A DNA stretch of 64,000 nt from Ectobacillus funiculus (lineage in GTDB: Bacteria > Bacillota > Bacilli > Bacillales > Bacillaceae_G). Every line of letters starts with the position of its first letter. Within the stretch, counting starts at the first letter, position 1. Location of the stretch: assembly GCF_004138295.1 (NCBI RefSeq), contig NZ_SCFM01000012.1, forward strand, positions 205,180 through 269,179, read 5' to 3'. The translations under genes were made by a program, and so were the position numbers. Below, piece after piece: positions 1 to 8,777 of the stretch. Below the pieces are notes generated by a model. It ran no database searches, was not told the origin of the DNA, and worked only from the letters and a program-made list of their open reading frames with translations.

Positions 1-44
1 GCTTCGGCTCCTTCTGTGAAGCGGCCGCCCCAAAGTTTTTTCAC
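1..44 (-). CDS. argH: Argininosuccinate lyase, N-terminal fragment (cut by window edge)
   Basis: Only the first 14 codons are in the window. On the minus strand a GTG at 44-42 opens a frame reading [14 protein letters not shown], which matches the conserved ArgH start (KLWGGRF). ArgH splits argininosuccinate into arginine and fumarate, the last step of arginine synthesis. The GTG overlaps the argG stop (GTGTGA), so the two genes share a transcript and are probably translationally coupled. Confidence 0.9.
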   Translation of the reverse strand, partial: MKKLWGGRFTEGAE

Positions 45-1249
45 ACTTCCACCTTCTTCTGATTATGCAGCTGGCTGTAAACCTTAGTTGGTAATCCGAA
101 CAATTCGATAAAGCCGACTGCTGCTTGATGGTTAAACTCATCTGCTTTCGTATATGTTGCAAGCTTTTCATCATATAGAGAGTTTTCAGATTTTCTGCCC
201 TCTACAATAGCATGCCCTTTAAATAGCTTCACGCGCACTGTACCTGTTACATTCTTTTGTGTGCTTTCGATGAACGCAAGCAACGCTTTATGCAAAGGAG
301 AGAACCATAGGCCGTTGTAGATAAGCTCTGTTAATTTATGAGCGATGATTGGCTTGAAGTGTGCTACATCCTTCGTTAATGTTAAATCTTCTAGCTCTTT
401 GTGCGCCTTGATTAAAGTAAGAGCAGCTGGGCACTCATATACTTCACGAGACTTAATACCTACAAGACGATTCTCAACATGGTCAATGCGGCCAACGCCG
501 TGCTTACCGGCAAGATCATTTAACTCTATAATTAATTCATGAAGCTCGTATGCTTTTCCGTTCAATGCAACCGGCACACCTTGCTTAAACTCGATTTCAA
601 CGATATCTGCTTGATCTGGAGTTGCTTCAAGAGGTGCTGTCATATCGTATGCACCCTCTGGAGGAGCAGCCCATGGATCTTCTAACACACCGCACTCACA
701 TGCTCTTCCCCAAAGGTTTGCATCGATAGAGTATGGATTATCTAAATTGATTGGAATTGGAATGTTGTTTTCTTTCGCGTATTCGATTTCTTCTTCACGT
801 GACCAACTCCACTCACGTACAGGAGCTACTACTTTTAAATCTGGATTTAAAGCCATGATAGAAACTTCAAAACGAACTTGGTCGTTTCCTTTTCCTGTGC
901 AGCCATGAGCAACTGCAACCGCTCCTACTTGCTCTGCAATCTCAACAAGCTTTTTTGAAATTAACGGACGTGACAAAGCCGATACAAGTGGATATTTTTC
1001 TTCATATAATGCATGGCTTTGCAGCACTGGAAGAACGTACTCTTCAGCAAATTCTTTTCTTGCATCAATGGAATAAGATTCTACTGCGCCGACCTGTAAT
1101 GCTTTTTGCTTGATAAACTCAACGTCTTTTCCTTCGCCTACATCTAATCCTACCGCTACTACATCATAACCTTGTTGTTGTAACCATTTAATTGCAACGG
1201 AAGTGTCTAAGCCTCCGGAATATGCCAACACTAATTTTTGCTTGCCCAT
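41..1249 (-). CDS. argG: Argininosuccinate synthase
   Basis: 402 aa, the usual length for the family. It joins citrulline and aspartate using ATP, giving argininosuccinate in the cytoplasm. The N-terminal PP-loop AYSGGLDTS (about residues 9-17) binds ATP, and the typical [14 protein letters not shown] and [13 protein letters not shown] blocks are present. The start ATG at 1249 follows an AGGAGG-like site. It overlaps argH downstream, forming an argGH operon. The B. subtilis neighbour moaB is not seen between argG and ackA. Confidence 0.98.
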   Translation of the reverse strand: MGKQKLVLAYSGGLDTSVAIKWLQQQGYDVVAVGLDVGEGKDVEFIKQKALQVGAVESYSIDARKEFAEEYVLPVLQSHALYEEKYPLVSALSRPLISKKLVEIAEQVGAVAVAHGCTGKGNDQVRFEVSIMALNPDLKVVAPVREWSWSREEEIEYAKENNIPIPINLDNPYSIDANLWGRACECGVLEDPWAAPPEGAYDMTAPLEATPDQADIVEIEFKQGVPVALNGKAYELHELIIELNDLAGKHGVGRIDHVENRLVGIKSREVYECPAALTLIKAHKELEDLTLTKDVAHFKPIIAHKLTELIYNGLWFSPLHKALLAFIESTQKNVTGTVRVKLFKGHAIVEGRKSENSLYDEKLATYTKADEFNHQAAVGFIELFGLPTKVYSQLHNQKKVEV

Positions 1250-1430
1250 CTGACATCCTCCTATATATTAAAAGAATAAATATTCATCTAAATTCATTTT
1301 CATTCATAGTGATACTTTACCAACTTTTTGCCCACCACGCAAGAATTATTTTTCGCTTTTCTTTTTTCAGACAATTCCTTCGAATTCGCCTAGCCTTTCG
1401 TATAGAATATAGGTAAACGGAGGGGAAATC

Positions 1431-1748
1431 ATGAAACATTATTTTATATTAGATGAACGATTAGGCATTGAAGTTCCTGATTCACAAGAAGATTGGGATG
1501 AAATACCAAAGCAAGATCAACAGCACATTTTACTGAAATGGGAAAGCATACGCGGACATATTCCCGATCGTATTCAAGAACTGGAACAAACAATTAACCA
1601 AAAGCAGCATCAGCTTGATCATGAAGCAGATTTTGGGATTTCCTGCAGATTAAATTCAGAAATTGCTAATCTTGCTTCTGTTATTAATGATTTATGGCTG
1701 TGGTATCGTATACATCAGGATATATCTGCCGAAAAAACACACTCATAA
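1431..1748 (+). CDS. Conserved hypothetical small protein, 105 aa
   Basis: A hydrophilic, acidic protein that I do not recognise. It starts at an ATG preceded by a strong GGAGGGG site. No signal peptide or membrane segment is visible. The central part (residues about 45-65, rich in Q, E, H and K) could be a short helix or coiled coil, and aromatic W/Y residues cluster near the C-terminus. It is transcribed divergently from argG and lies convergent to the EcsC-family gene. Confidence 0.7.
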   Translation: MKHYFILDERLGIEVPDSQEDWDEIPKQDQQHILLKWESIRGHIPDRIQELEQTINQKQHQLDHEADFGISCRLNSEIANLASVINDLWLWYRIHQDISAEKTHS

Positions 1749-1851
1749 TACATCAGTGCCCACATTTCATTCTCATTAGATGCTGCTTACAGAGGGTAGA
1801 AAGCTGTAAGTATCTTCATTGTTCCCTATGCATTATTTCCTAATTTAATAC

Positions 1852-1912
1852 AGAAAACTCACTGATTGGCGGGCTCGAAGACCGAGCTGCAGCTGCACTT
1901 ATCCTTTGTTTT
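1852..1912 (+). repeat. HR134 repeat, degenerate 5' part
   Basis: It begins AGAAAACTCACTGATTGG and keeps the GCTGCACTTAT segment, but it has lost the central and 3' hairpins. It lies just before the ecsC terminator. Confidence 0.6.
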
Positions 1913-1919
1913 TTGAACA

Positions 1920-1959
1920 TAAAAAATAAGCTTCTGCTGGGGCAGAAGCTTATTTTTGT
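1920..1959. terminator. Intrinsic terminator at the 3' end of the EcsC-family gene, probably bidirectional
   Basis: A 13-bp perfect stem AATAAGCTTCTGC / GCAGAAGCTTATT with loop TGGG lies at 1925-1954. A/T tracts flank both sides, so it can act on both strands. The stop codon of the minus-strand gene lies inside the right arm. Confidence 0.85.
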
Positions 1960-2786
1960 TTCTCAAGCAAATACCGCATCTGATAGAAGCGATGGGTAAA
2001 CTCTGTGACCGTGCGGGTTAATCGATAGTTTACCGTCGATCCAACCGCAATTCCAAGAAGCGGGATCCCTTGAACGAGCTTGCGGCGAAGCATATAAATA
2101 ATATACGTTTTAAGCGTCTGCTTCAAAAGCGCCTGACAGGACTCTGCACCTACAATTTTGTCTTCTCCTGAATAAAAAAATGGCATATCTCCTGCCTCAT
2201 TAATTTCATCCAGTAATCCATGCCAAGCATAGCGCTGTAATCTCGCTGGCAAGATGGCTGCATGAAATACCTTTAAAGCAAGCATCATCTCATAAGGTTT
2301 ATTCACATCATATCCATACGTAGTTGCGATCAGCTGAACAGCCTTCAAATTTAAAGTGAGCATGAGTGGAAGATCAGCACTCAGCAATAAGAAACCTCCA
2401 GCTCCCGTCGCCCCACCCTGTAAGAAAGAATAGACACGATGACGGGCAATTTGATGCTCTGCAATATAAATAAGCTGATCAATAGATAATGTACGAAGCT
2501 CTTCAAGGTGCTCAATATGCTCATTAAATAAACGTGCCTCTGATAAAATACGCCCTCTCGCATCTAACTGCGATTGTGAGCTTTGAATAAACGCATGTAA
2601 ATGAAACAGCCATTGATCCACTTTTGCAAAAGCCTCCAGCCTCTTGCCAGCCGGTATTCCATTTACAGCCGCATTCACCCATTTGTCATACAGCATTTGA
2701 AAGTCGGTTGATTCCTGCTGCGATAATTGGTACTCCCAGCTTTGAATTTCATTCCAAACCTTTTGCTCCCGTTCTGTTAATGGCAT
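1950..2786 (-). CDS. EcsC family protein
   Basis: 278 aa. The sequence matches the EcsC family, whose biochemical role is not settled; the family is named after a gene of the B. subtilis ecs transporter operon. The N-terminal half is helical and charged. A hydrophobic glycine-rich segment near residues 125-160 (GGATGAGGFLLLSADLP) may associate with the membrane. The start ATG has an AAGGAGCTGATACT upstream region. It stands alone between argG and ackA with its own terminator. Confidence 0.8.
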   Translation of the reverse strand: MPLTEREQKVWNEIQSWEYQLSQQESTDFQMLYDKWVNAAVNGIPAGKRLEAFAKVDQWLFHLHAFIQSSQSQLDARGRILSEARLFNEHIEHLEELRTLSIDQLIYIAEHQIARHRVYSFLQGGATGAGGFLLLSADLPLMLTLNLKAVQLIATTYGYDVNKPYEMMLALKVFHAAILPARLQRYAWHGLLDEINEAGDMPFFYSGEDKIVGAESCQALLKQTLKTYIIYMLRRKLVQGIPLLGIAVGSTVNYRLTRTVTEFTHRFYQMRYLLEKQK

Positions 2787-2961
2787 AGTATCAGCTCCTT
2801 ATCTGAGAAAGCGTTGCTTGGCCCAGGCTTGCCCTGCACCATCCTTTTTTTACCACATAGTTCCTAATATTATATCATACTTACCCTAAAGAACATGGCT
2901 GTAACTGCCATTCCTTTTTGTACTGGAAATTATTCGAGAGAAGGCAGCCTGTGGATCTAAG

Positions 2962-3053
2962 CAATGATCCGAAACGTTATACTTTATTCCTAAAACTTCT
3001 CACTCCGTCGAATTTGCTTCCGGCTGGAAATTTATACTTTCCTACAGCGCAAA
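2962..3053 (+). repeat. HR134 repeat, 3' portion
   Basis: It contains GTTATACTTTATTCCTAAAA, a CCGTCGAATT core and CTGGAAATTTATACTTTCC. The 5' hairpins are not recognisable. It sits directly before the ackA terminator. Confidence 0.75.
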
Positions 3054-3055
3054 TG

Positions 3056-3083
3056 AAAAAAGACGGGATATCCCGTCTTTTTT
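3056..3083 (-). terminator. ackA intrinsic terminator
   Basis: A palindromic stem AAAAGACGGG / CCCGTCTTTT with an ATAT loop lies 2 bp beyond the ackA stop. It has T-runs on both strands. Confidence 0.9.
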
Positions 3084-3084
3084 C

Positions 3085-4275
3085 TTATACATTAGCCATG
3101 CGTACAACGTCGCGTGCAATCATTACTTCTTCGTTTGTAGGAATAATCAATACTTTAACAGGTGAATGCGGATAGCTGATAAATGTTTCTTCCCCACGTA
3201 CGTTGTTACGTGCTGGATCCCAGTACACACCCATGAACTCTAATCCTTCCAACACACGAGCGCGGATAGTATCACTGTTCTCTCCGATACCTGCCGTAAA
3301 GATAATAGCGTCAACACCCTTCATACGTGCTGCGTAAGAACCGACATATTTATGGATACGGCTTGCAAACACACGAAGAGCTACCTGTGCACGATATTCT
3401 CCCTCAGCGCTCTCCTGCTCAATATCACGTAAATCACTAGAGAAGCCAGTAATCCCTAACATTCCGCTCTTTTTATTTAAAACATCTAATACTTCTTCTA
3501 CAGTCTTTCCTGTTTTCTCCATAATGTATGGGATTAATGCCGGATCAATGTTACCAGAGCGCGTCCCCATTGTTACGCCTGCAAGTGGTGTAAAGCCCAT
3601 AGAAGTGTCAATAGATTTTCCACCCTCAACAGCCGCAATACTTGCTCCGTTTCCTAAGTGACAAGAGATAAGACGAAGCTGCTCTATTGGACGACCAAGC
3701 ATTGCCGCAGCGCGTTCTGTAACATATTTATGGGATGTACCGTGAAAGCCATACTTACGGATGCCGTACTTTTTGTAATAATCATACGGTAAACTGTATA
3801 AAAATGATTCTTCCGGCATTGTTTGATGAAACGCCGTATCAAACACTGCAACAGCAGGAACGTTTGGAAGTACCTCTTGAAACGCTCGAATACCAACGAT
3901 ATTAGCAGGATTATGTAGCGGTGCTAAATCGCTCAATTCCTCAATTTCTTGTAGTATCTCTTCCGTAAGCAATACTGAATCATTAAATTTTTCCCCGCCA
4001 TGTACAACGCGGTGTCCAATACCGCCAATTTCATCTAAAGATTGGATGATGCCTGTAGAAGTTAACTTTTCAAGCAACATTTTTACAGCCACTGCATGGT
4101 TTGGAATATCTAATATATCTGTTTGCTTTTCATCATTCACTGTAATCGTGAATACGCTATCGTTTAAACCAATACGTTCTACTAATCCTTTTGTTAAAAC
4201 CGTCTCGCTTGGCATTTCAAACAATTGAAATTTTAAAGATGAACTGCCTGCATTAATGGCAATCACTTTTGTCAT
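3085..4275 (-). CDS. ackA: Acetate kinase
   Basis: 396 aa. It interconverts acetyl phosphate plus ADP with acetate plus ATP (overflow metabolism). Signatures visible are [10 protein letters not shown] at the N-terminus, [25 protein letters not shown], the [17 protein letters not shown] block and TAGIGENS near the C-terminus. An upstream in-frame extension exists, but the start at 4275 gives the conserved [10 protein letters not shown] terminus and has an AAGGGG site about 12 nt upstream. It is usually controlled by CcpA. I did not find a convincing operator in the 230 bp upstream. Confidence 0.98.
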   Translation of the reverse strand: MTKVIAINAGSSSLKFQLFEMPSETVLTKGLVERIGLNDSVFTITVNDEKQTDILDIPNHAVAVKMLLEKLTSTGIIQSLDEIGGIGHRVVHGGEKFNDSVLLTEEILQEIEELSDLAPLHNPANIVGIRAFQEVLPNVPAVAVFDTAFHQTMPEESFLYSLPYDYYKKYGIRKYGFHGTSHKYVTERAAAMLGRPIEQLRLISCHLGNGASIAAVEGGKSIDTSMGFTPLAGVTMGTRSGNIDPALIPYIMEKTGKTVEEVLDVLNKKSGMLGITGFSSDLRDIEQESAEGEYRAQVALRVFASRIHKYVGSYAARMKGVDAIIFTAGIGENSDTIRARVLEGLEFMGVYWDPARNNVRGEETFISYPHSPVKVLIIPTNEEVMIARDVVRMANV

Positions 4276-4383
4276 CTGGTTTTTCGCCCCTTTATATCTT
4301 GTTAACGATGTAGAATTTTCGCAAGTTTTGTCATTTTTTATCACACTACTAATTTAAACACCGTACTCGTTATATTTCAAGAG

Positions 4384-4410
4384 AAAAAAATGAAACACTT
4401 CATTTTTTTT
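4384..4410 (-). terminator. AT-rich hairpin after ytxK
   Basis: An 11-bp stem (A-run plus ATGAA / TTCAT plus T-run) with loop ACAC lies about 95 nt downstream of ytxK. It is weak in GC, so termination is uncertain. Confidence 0.4.
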
Positions 4411-4505
4411 TATATTACAGATTTATAAAAAAACGAAATTCCTGACTTAAATAGTGTAAAAAATTACAATCTTTTCTAACTGTATTATAAAATTGTTTCT
4501 ATCTG

Positions 4506-5498
4506 TTATATACCTTTATTCATTGAAAACCATTGGTTGAGCTGCAACATTATGTTTTCTGTAGCCTTAAGATTTGAGAATGCTGGGAGTTCTACGATCA
4601 GCGCCTGCTTCGGCGGTTGTATCCCCAGCCCCTTCTTTTGGAGAACAAATATACTTTTTGCATTTTTTTCATTTTTAAACATGGAAACTGCTAACTGTAG
4701 TACTCCTTGAATATGACACTGTTTCCTGATAAACTCTTGCAGCTTTGGTGCCTGATCACTCGTAAACAAGAAGTTCGGAATCAAGAAGAACAAATAGCCA
4801 CCTTCCTTTGTATGCTTGATGCTTTGCTCTATAAAAAGATGATGTGCGTATGACAAGCCGTTTTCTGCATGTAGCGCATACTCCTTCGCTCGCTCCTCAT
4901 TTGGATAATAGCCAACCGGCAAGTCGCATACCACGGCATCAACCGGGTCAATATAGAGCGGTGCTAGACCGTCTTGATGAAACAGTTCAACTTTATGCTT
5001 TTGCAAATTTGCATTCATAAAGGCAAGGCGAAGCAGCACATCATCAACCTCTACACCGAATCCGCTTATCTGTACGCCCTTTTCTCGATGGTTAAACAAG
5101 GTTGTTAGTAGGTTCCCCGTACCAACAGCCGGATCAAGAACAGTTAAATCTGTTCGGCCCATTGTAAATTTATTAAATAAATAGCTCACAAACATGCCAA
5201 CTGCATCAGGTGTCATTTCATGCGTAGCCTGTATCCCTTCCTTCATTCCCTTCAGCAGGCATAGCTGAACTGCTTTACGAATATCTTCACTTGTATATGT
5301 TCCCTCATGGAATTTTCCATATTCCCGTTGCAGGCGTTCTTTAGCAGACTGCCGCAATTCTTCCTGCAAAACAGCTCCCTCGAATATATTATCGCCTGAT
5401 TCTGCAAGTGCTTCTAAATATGTAAAATCCAGCTCATTTCGTAAAATGTTCGTGGATGTATCTAGAATGGAAAATAACACCTCTATTTTAGAACTCAT
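4506..5498 (-). CDS. ytxK: Class I SAM-dependent methyltransferase, YtxK type
   Basis: 330 aa. It belongs to the N6-adenine DNA-methylase-like fold (HsdM-like core without a specificity subunit). Motif I is seen as VLDPAVGTGNLL. The catalytic NPPY position reads DLPVGYY, so the usual Asn is replaced by Asp and the substrate is unclear. Start ATG with AGAGGAGTG. It sits between tpx and ackA as in B. subtilis. The methylation target is not known from sequence. Confidence 0.88.
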   Translation of the reverse strand: MSSKIEVLFSILDTSTNILRNELDFTYLEALAESGDNIFEGAVLQEELRQSAKERLQREYGKFHEGTYTSEDIRKAVQLCLLKGMKEGIQATHEMTPDAVGMFVSYLFNKFTMGRTDLTVLDPAVGTGNLLTTLFNHREKGVQISGFGVEVDDVLLRLAFMNANLQKHKVELFHQDGLAPLYIDPVDAVVCDLPVGYYPNEERAKEYALHAENGLSYAHHLFIEQSIKHTKEGGYLFFLIPNFLFTSDQAPKLQEFIRKQCHIQGVLQLAVSMFKNEKNAKSIFVLQKKGLGIQPPKQALIVELPAFSNLKATENIMLQLNQWFSMNKGI

Positions 5499-5602
5499 TT
5501 TCTACACTCCTCTCAAAAATCACAAAACAAACATAGTGTACCACACTGTTTCATATTATTCAGTATTGGCGTACTGCAAGAAAAGCAGACACGATATCTT
5601 TC

Positions 5603-5727
5603 CTGCTGATTAGCACTCCCTTGAATGAAGACAGCGGCGTAAGTTACCCTTATACTTTATTCCTAAAATTTCTTACTACGTCGAATGGCCTCCTGGATAG
5701 AAATTTAGACTTTCTTACAGTACAAAA
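5603..5727 (+). repeat. HR134 repeat
   Basis: A nearly complete copy with diverged 5' hairpins, GAAGACAGCGGCGTAAGTTA, the TTTCT/AGAAA stem pair and TTTCTTACAGTACAA at the end. It lies between ytxK and the tpx terminator. Confidence 0.8.
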
Positions 5728-5756
5728 AAGACCCCCCTTTGCGGGAGGTCTCGTAG
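5724..5756 (-). terminator. tpx intrinsic terminator
   Basis: On the minus strand AGACCTCCC / GGGGGGTCT (one G-T pair) with loop GCAAA, followed by a T-run, 14 bp after the tpx stop. Confidence 0.85.
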
Positions 5757-5769
5757 CTTATACCACTGC

Positions 5770-6270
5770 TTACTTCGCAGCTTTTGCAGCTTCAAGCGCT
5801 GCTTCGTAGTTTGGATGATTAGTTGCTTCACTTACATATTCTACGTATGTTACTTGGTCTTCACTGTTGATTACGAACACAGCGCGAGTTAATAAACGAA
5901 GCTCCTCAATTGCAACACCATATGCTTTACCGAAGGAAAGATCACGGTGATCCGAAAGCGTAACAGCATTCTCAAGACCTTCTGTCGCACAGTAACGCTT
6001 TTGGGCAAATGGAAGATCAACGCTAACTGTTAATACTTTCACATTATCAAGACCTGCAGCTTCTTCATTGAATTTACGTGTTTGCGCAGCACATACGCCT
6101 GTATCTACTGAAGGCACTACGCTAATCAACTTCACTGCACCTTTGTAAGTATCTAATGTTACAGGAGATAAATCGTTAGCTAACACCGTAAAATTTGGCG
6201 CTTGTTCTCCTACCTTCACTTCGTTGCCAAGCAATGTAACAGGATTTCCTTTAAATGTAACGTTTGCCAT
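5770..6270 (-). CDS. tpx: Thiol peroxidase (atypical 2-Cys peroxiredoxin)
   Basis: 166 aa, full length. It reduces hydroperoxides using thioredoxin. The peroxidatic Cys60 lies in PSVDTGVC and the resolving Cys94 in QKRYC. Thr57 is the usual active-site partner. Start ATG with AGGAGGATTTACA. It has its own promoter and terminator and is monocistronic. Confidence 0.97.
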   Translation of the reverse strand: MANVTFKGNPVTLLGNEVKVGEQAPNFTVLANDLSPVTLDTYKGAVKLISVVPSVDTGVCAAQTRKFNEEAAGLDNVKVLTVSVDLPFAQKRYCATEGLENAVTLSDHRDLSFGKAYGVAIEELRLLTRAVFVINSEDQVTYVEYVSEATNHPNYEAALEAAKAAK

Positions 6271-6313
6271 TGTAAATCCTCCTTTTTTTTACCAAAAAGT
6301 ATGTACAGTGTCC

Positions 6314-6342
6314 ATGATAGAGGGAACAGAAATGGAATGCAA
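6314..6342 (-). promoter_or_regulatory. Probable sigma-A promoter of tpx
   Basis: On the minus strand TTGCAT, a 17-bp spacer, then TATCAT, about 45 nt upstream of the tpx start. Both hexamers are one or two bases from consensus. Confidence 0.6.
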
Positions 6343-6493
6343 CAAAAAGGCTTTCATTTGTCGAAAAATATTGAATTACACCCTACCTTCTTTCCCACAA
6401 GGAGGAATTCCGTTAGTCAAAGGTGGGGATTTTGTACTTTCTTCCTAGGAAGCGAAACACAGAGCCAGGCAACGGGCCTCTCATAGGGCAAAT

Positions 6494-6543
6494 AGAGAGA
6501 GCTCACACTTTTTTGTAAGCAGTGATAGCTGCCTCTCTTTTTT
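6494..6543 (+). terminator. Terminator-like hairpin with no upstream plus-strand gene
   Basis: AGAGAG+AGCT pairs with AGCT+CTCTCT across a 2-nt bulge, an inner CACT/AGTG adds pairs, and a T6 tract follows. No plus-strand gene precedes it. Confidence 0.45.
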
Positions 6544-6644
6544 ACCCTATCCACGCTGCAGCATGTGCTTGAAGCAGGGGCCTTCTGTCGGAAAATGAGA
6601 AAGTCCTCCTCTACCATTCCGTTTCTTTTTCATGAATCCGCAAA

Positions 6645-6672
6645 GAGAGCTGATGTCGAGCGACATCAGCCC
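6645..6672 (-). terminator. Hairpin downstream of ytfJ
   Basis: A near-perfect GCTGATGTCG / CGACATCAGC stem, followed on the minus strand by TCTCTTTG. It begins 7 nt past the ytfJ stop. The U-tract is imperfect. Confidence 0.55.
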
Positions 6673-6678
6673 TTTGTA

Positions 6679-7077
6679 CTAATAAGAATGCGTTTGATCC
6701 GCCTCTTGTTTGCTTTTCTTGAGCATATCCTGTATTTTCTCAACTGCCTGTGGAGCCATGTCAATCACTTTATCAAGTAAATGTGTATTTTCATCAAGAT
6801 GAAGCACTTTGATCCCTTTCCCGTTCACAACAAGAAACGCGATAGGGGTAATTGACACACCTCCACCGCTTCCGCCCCCAAACGGCCGCTTTCCTCCACT
6901 ATCTTTACCGAATTCACTTCCGCCAGCTGCGAAGCCAAAGCCTACTTTAGAAACAGTTAAAATCACGCTGCCGTCTGGAGATTGAATAGGTTCTCCAATA
7001 ATTGTATTTACATCAACGAGCGCCTTTAGATTTTCCATAGCTGTTGTCATTAAGCTTTGAATCGGGTGCTCTGCCAT
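6679..7077 (-). CDS. ytfJ: Sporulation/germination protein YtfJ (GerW family)
   Basis: 132 aa. GerW-family proteins are made in the forespore and are needed for normal germination in B. subtilis. Family features seen are the HPIQSLMTTAMENLKALV start, a central glycine-rich loop (SGGKRPFGGGSGGGVSITP) and VLHLDENTHLLDKVIDMAP. Start ATG with GGAGGAGG. It lies 64 bp downstream of ytfI on the same strand, so the two probably form an operon. Confidence 0.93.
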   Translation of the reverse strand: MAEHPIQSLMTTAMENLKALVDVNTIIGEPIQSPDGSVILTVSKVGFGFAAGGSEFGKDSGGKRPFGGGSGGGVSITPIAFLVVNGKGIKVLHLDENTHLLDKVIDMAPQAVEKIQDMLKKSKQEADQTHSY

Positions 7078-7141
7078 AATCTGGACCTCCTCCAGCTTTT
7101 ATTTACCATTTATTCCTATCGTTTTATCACACCGACAGTTC

Positions 7142-7768
7142 CTATTGATGCAGCTGCTCTGTTTGACCAATCAAGACAGAACGATGTTTCTTGATATACC
7201 GAAGCAGCTTAATTGCCGTAAAAATAACTGGACCGCTTCGAAATGAAACAGCGCACTCAAGACGAGTGGCTGCCGCTGTTCCTTGAAACACAGGATGCAC
7301 CTCTAGCTGAGGCTGCCCTACGACACGCATATAATGACTGATCAGTCCAATTGCTATTCCTTTTACAGACCAAACCTGTCCAGCCAGTATCCCAGTGGCT
7401 GCCGCATCGCCTGTGCCAATATGAGAGCTCCATGAAAACTTCTTTACCTTGATTTTCTGAAGAAAACCCTTAAGTATAGTATGGATATCTCCGGCGCTTT
7501 TTATCAAATTCGGCATTCTTTCAAGCCATTCTGATACAGAATCCTCCGAGGCCTCCTCCTGCTTCGGCTCCTTATTCTGCTTCTCCTTCCGTTTTTGCAA
7601 CAGTTTCAGCACATCAATCGTAAAGGGAATAAACCATACACGTACACGAAGGACTACTTGCCTTTCTAGTGGTGTATACAAAATAATTGCCTTTATGGAA
7701 ATTTTCGTTATGAAAATGACTAAACATAATAAAATCAAAATCGCAGGGACTATAGTGTACCAAGTCAT
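7142..7768 (-). CDS. ytfI: DUF2953 membrane protein YtfI
   Basis: 208 aa. One N-terminal membrane segment (residues about 5-30) is followed by a basic linker rich in K, Q and E (about 60-80) and the DUF2953 domain. The function is unknown. Its fixed pairing with ytfJ suggests a sporulation role, which is inference. Start ATG with AAAGGATG. Confidence 0.88.
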   Translation of the reverse strand: MTWYTIVPAILILLCLVIFITKISIKAIILYTPLERQVVLRVRVWFIPFTIDVLKLLQKRKEKQNKEPKQEEASEDSVSEWLERMPNLIKSAGDIHTILKGFLQKIKVKKFSWSSHIGTGDAAATGILAGQVWSVKGIAIGLISHYMRVVGQPQLEVHPVFQGTAAATRLECAVSFRSGPVIFTAIKLLRYIKKHRSVLIGQTEQLHQ

Positions 7769-7835
7769 ACGCGTTCATCCTTTCATTCCGTAACCAGTAT
7801 GGACGGAAAAAAAAGGAAATAAACCTTCAAAAAGC

Positions 7836-7869
7836 AGAAAACCGGACAAGCCTCTATGTCCGGTTTTTA
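7836..7869. terminator. Bidirectional intrinsic terminator
   Basis: An 11-bp AAAACCGGACA / TGTCCGGTTTT stem with T-runs in both directions, between ytfI and the repeat array. It can insulate ytfI from transcripts of the acyl-CoA synthetase gene. Confidence 0.8.
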
Positions 7870-7930
7870 GCGTTTATATACAGCGGTTCCCGATAGGTAT
7901 TTCGGTCACATCCGAAAATACGTGAGATAA

Positions 7931-8734
7931 AGAAAACTCGCCGATTGGCGAGCCCTGCCCTTGGGCGAAGACAGAGGCGTAGTTGCACTTATACTTTATT
8001 CCTAAAATTTCTCGCTACGTCGAATTGGCTTCCTGCTAGAAATTTATACTCTCTTAAAGTGTAAAGAAAACTCGCCGATTGGCGAGCCCTGCCCTTGGGC
8101 GAAGACAGAGGCGTAGCCCTACTTGTACTTTATTCCTAAAATTTCTCGCTACGTCGAATTGGCTTCCTGCTAGAAATTTATACTCTCTTAAAGTGTAAAG
8201 AAAACTCGCCGATTGGCGAGCCCTGCCCTTGGGCGAAGACAGAGGCGTAGCCCTACTTGTACTTTATTCCTAAAATTTCTCGCTACGTCGAATTGGCTTC
8301 CTGCTAGAAATTTATACTCTCTTAAAGTGTAAAGAAAACTCGCCGATTGGCGAGCCCTGCCCTTGGGCGAAGACAGAGGCGTAGCCCTACTTGTACTTTA
8401 TTCCTAAAATTTCTCGCTACGTCGAATTGGCTTCCTGCTAGAAATTTATACTCTCTTAAAGTGTAAAGAAAACTCGCCGATTGGCGAGCCCTGCCCTTGG
8501 GCGAAGACAGAGGCGTAGCCCTACTTGTACTTTATTCCTAAAATTTCTCGCTACGTCGAATTGGCTTCCTGCTAGAAATTTATACTCTCTTAAAGTGTAA
8601 AGAAAACTCGCCGATTGGCGAGCCCTGCCCTTGGGCGAAGACAGAGGCGTAGCCCTACTTATACTTTATTCCTAAAATTTCTCGCTACGTCGAATTGGCT
8701 TCCTGCTAGAAATTTATACTTTCTTAAAGTGAAA
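7931..8734 (+). repeat. Tandem array of six 134-bp HR134 units
   Basis: Units are 7931-8064, 8065-8198, 8199-8332, 8333-8466, 8467-8600 and 8601-8734, each exactly 134 bp. Units 2-5 appear identical. Unit 1 differs at AGTTGCACTTATAC (others AGCCCTACTTGTAC). Unit 6 differs slightly in the same segment and at its 3' end. Each unit starts AGAAAACTCGCCGATTGGCG and ends CTTAAAGTGTAA. No spacers separate the units. The array fills the gap between ytfI and the acyl-CoA synthetase gene. Confidence 0.97.
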
Positions 8735-8777
8735 CAGAAGCTCTCTGTCTTCTCACGCACTTTTAGTTATACAATAG

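Larger units (their letters stand above)
6271..6678. other. 408-bp intergenic region between tpx and ytfJ
   Basis: It holds the tpx promoter near 6314-6342, an orphan plus-strand terminator-like hairpin at 6494-6543 and a hairpin after ytfJ at 6645-6672. I see no credible open reading frame and no HR134 copy here. Confidence 0.6.

Noticed and set aside
7931..8734. CRISPR array
   Set aside because: Units are contiguous 134-bp repeats without variable spacers, and no cas genes are nearby.
7931..8734. HR134 copies as ordinary intrinsic terminators
   Set aside because: The hairpins are not followed by T-runs, copies lie upstream as well as downstream of genes, and separate strong terminators often stand next to them.
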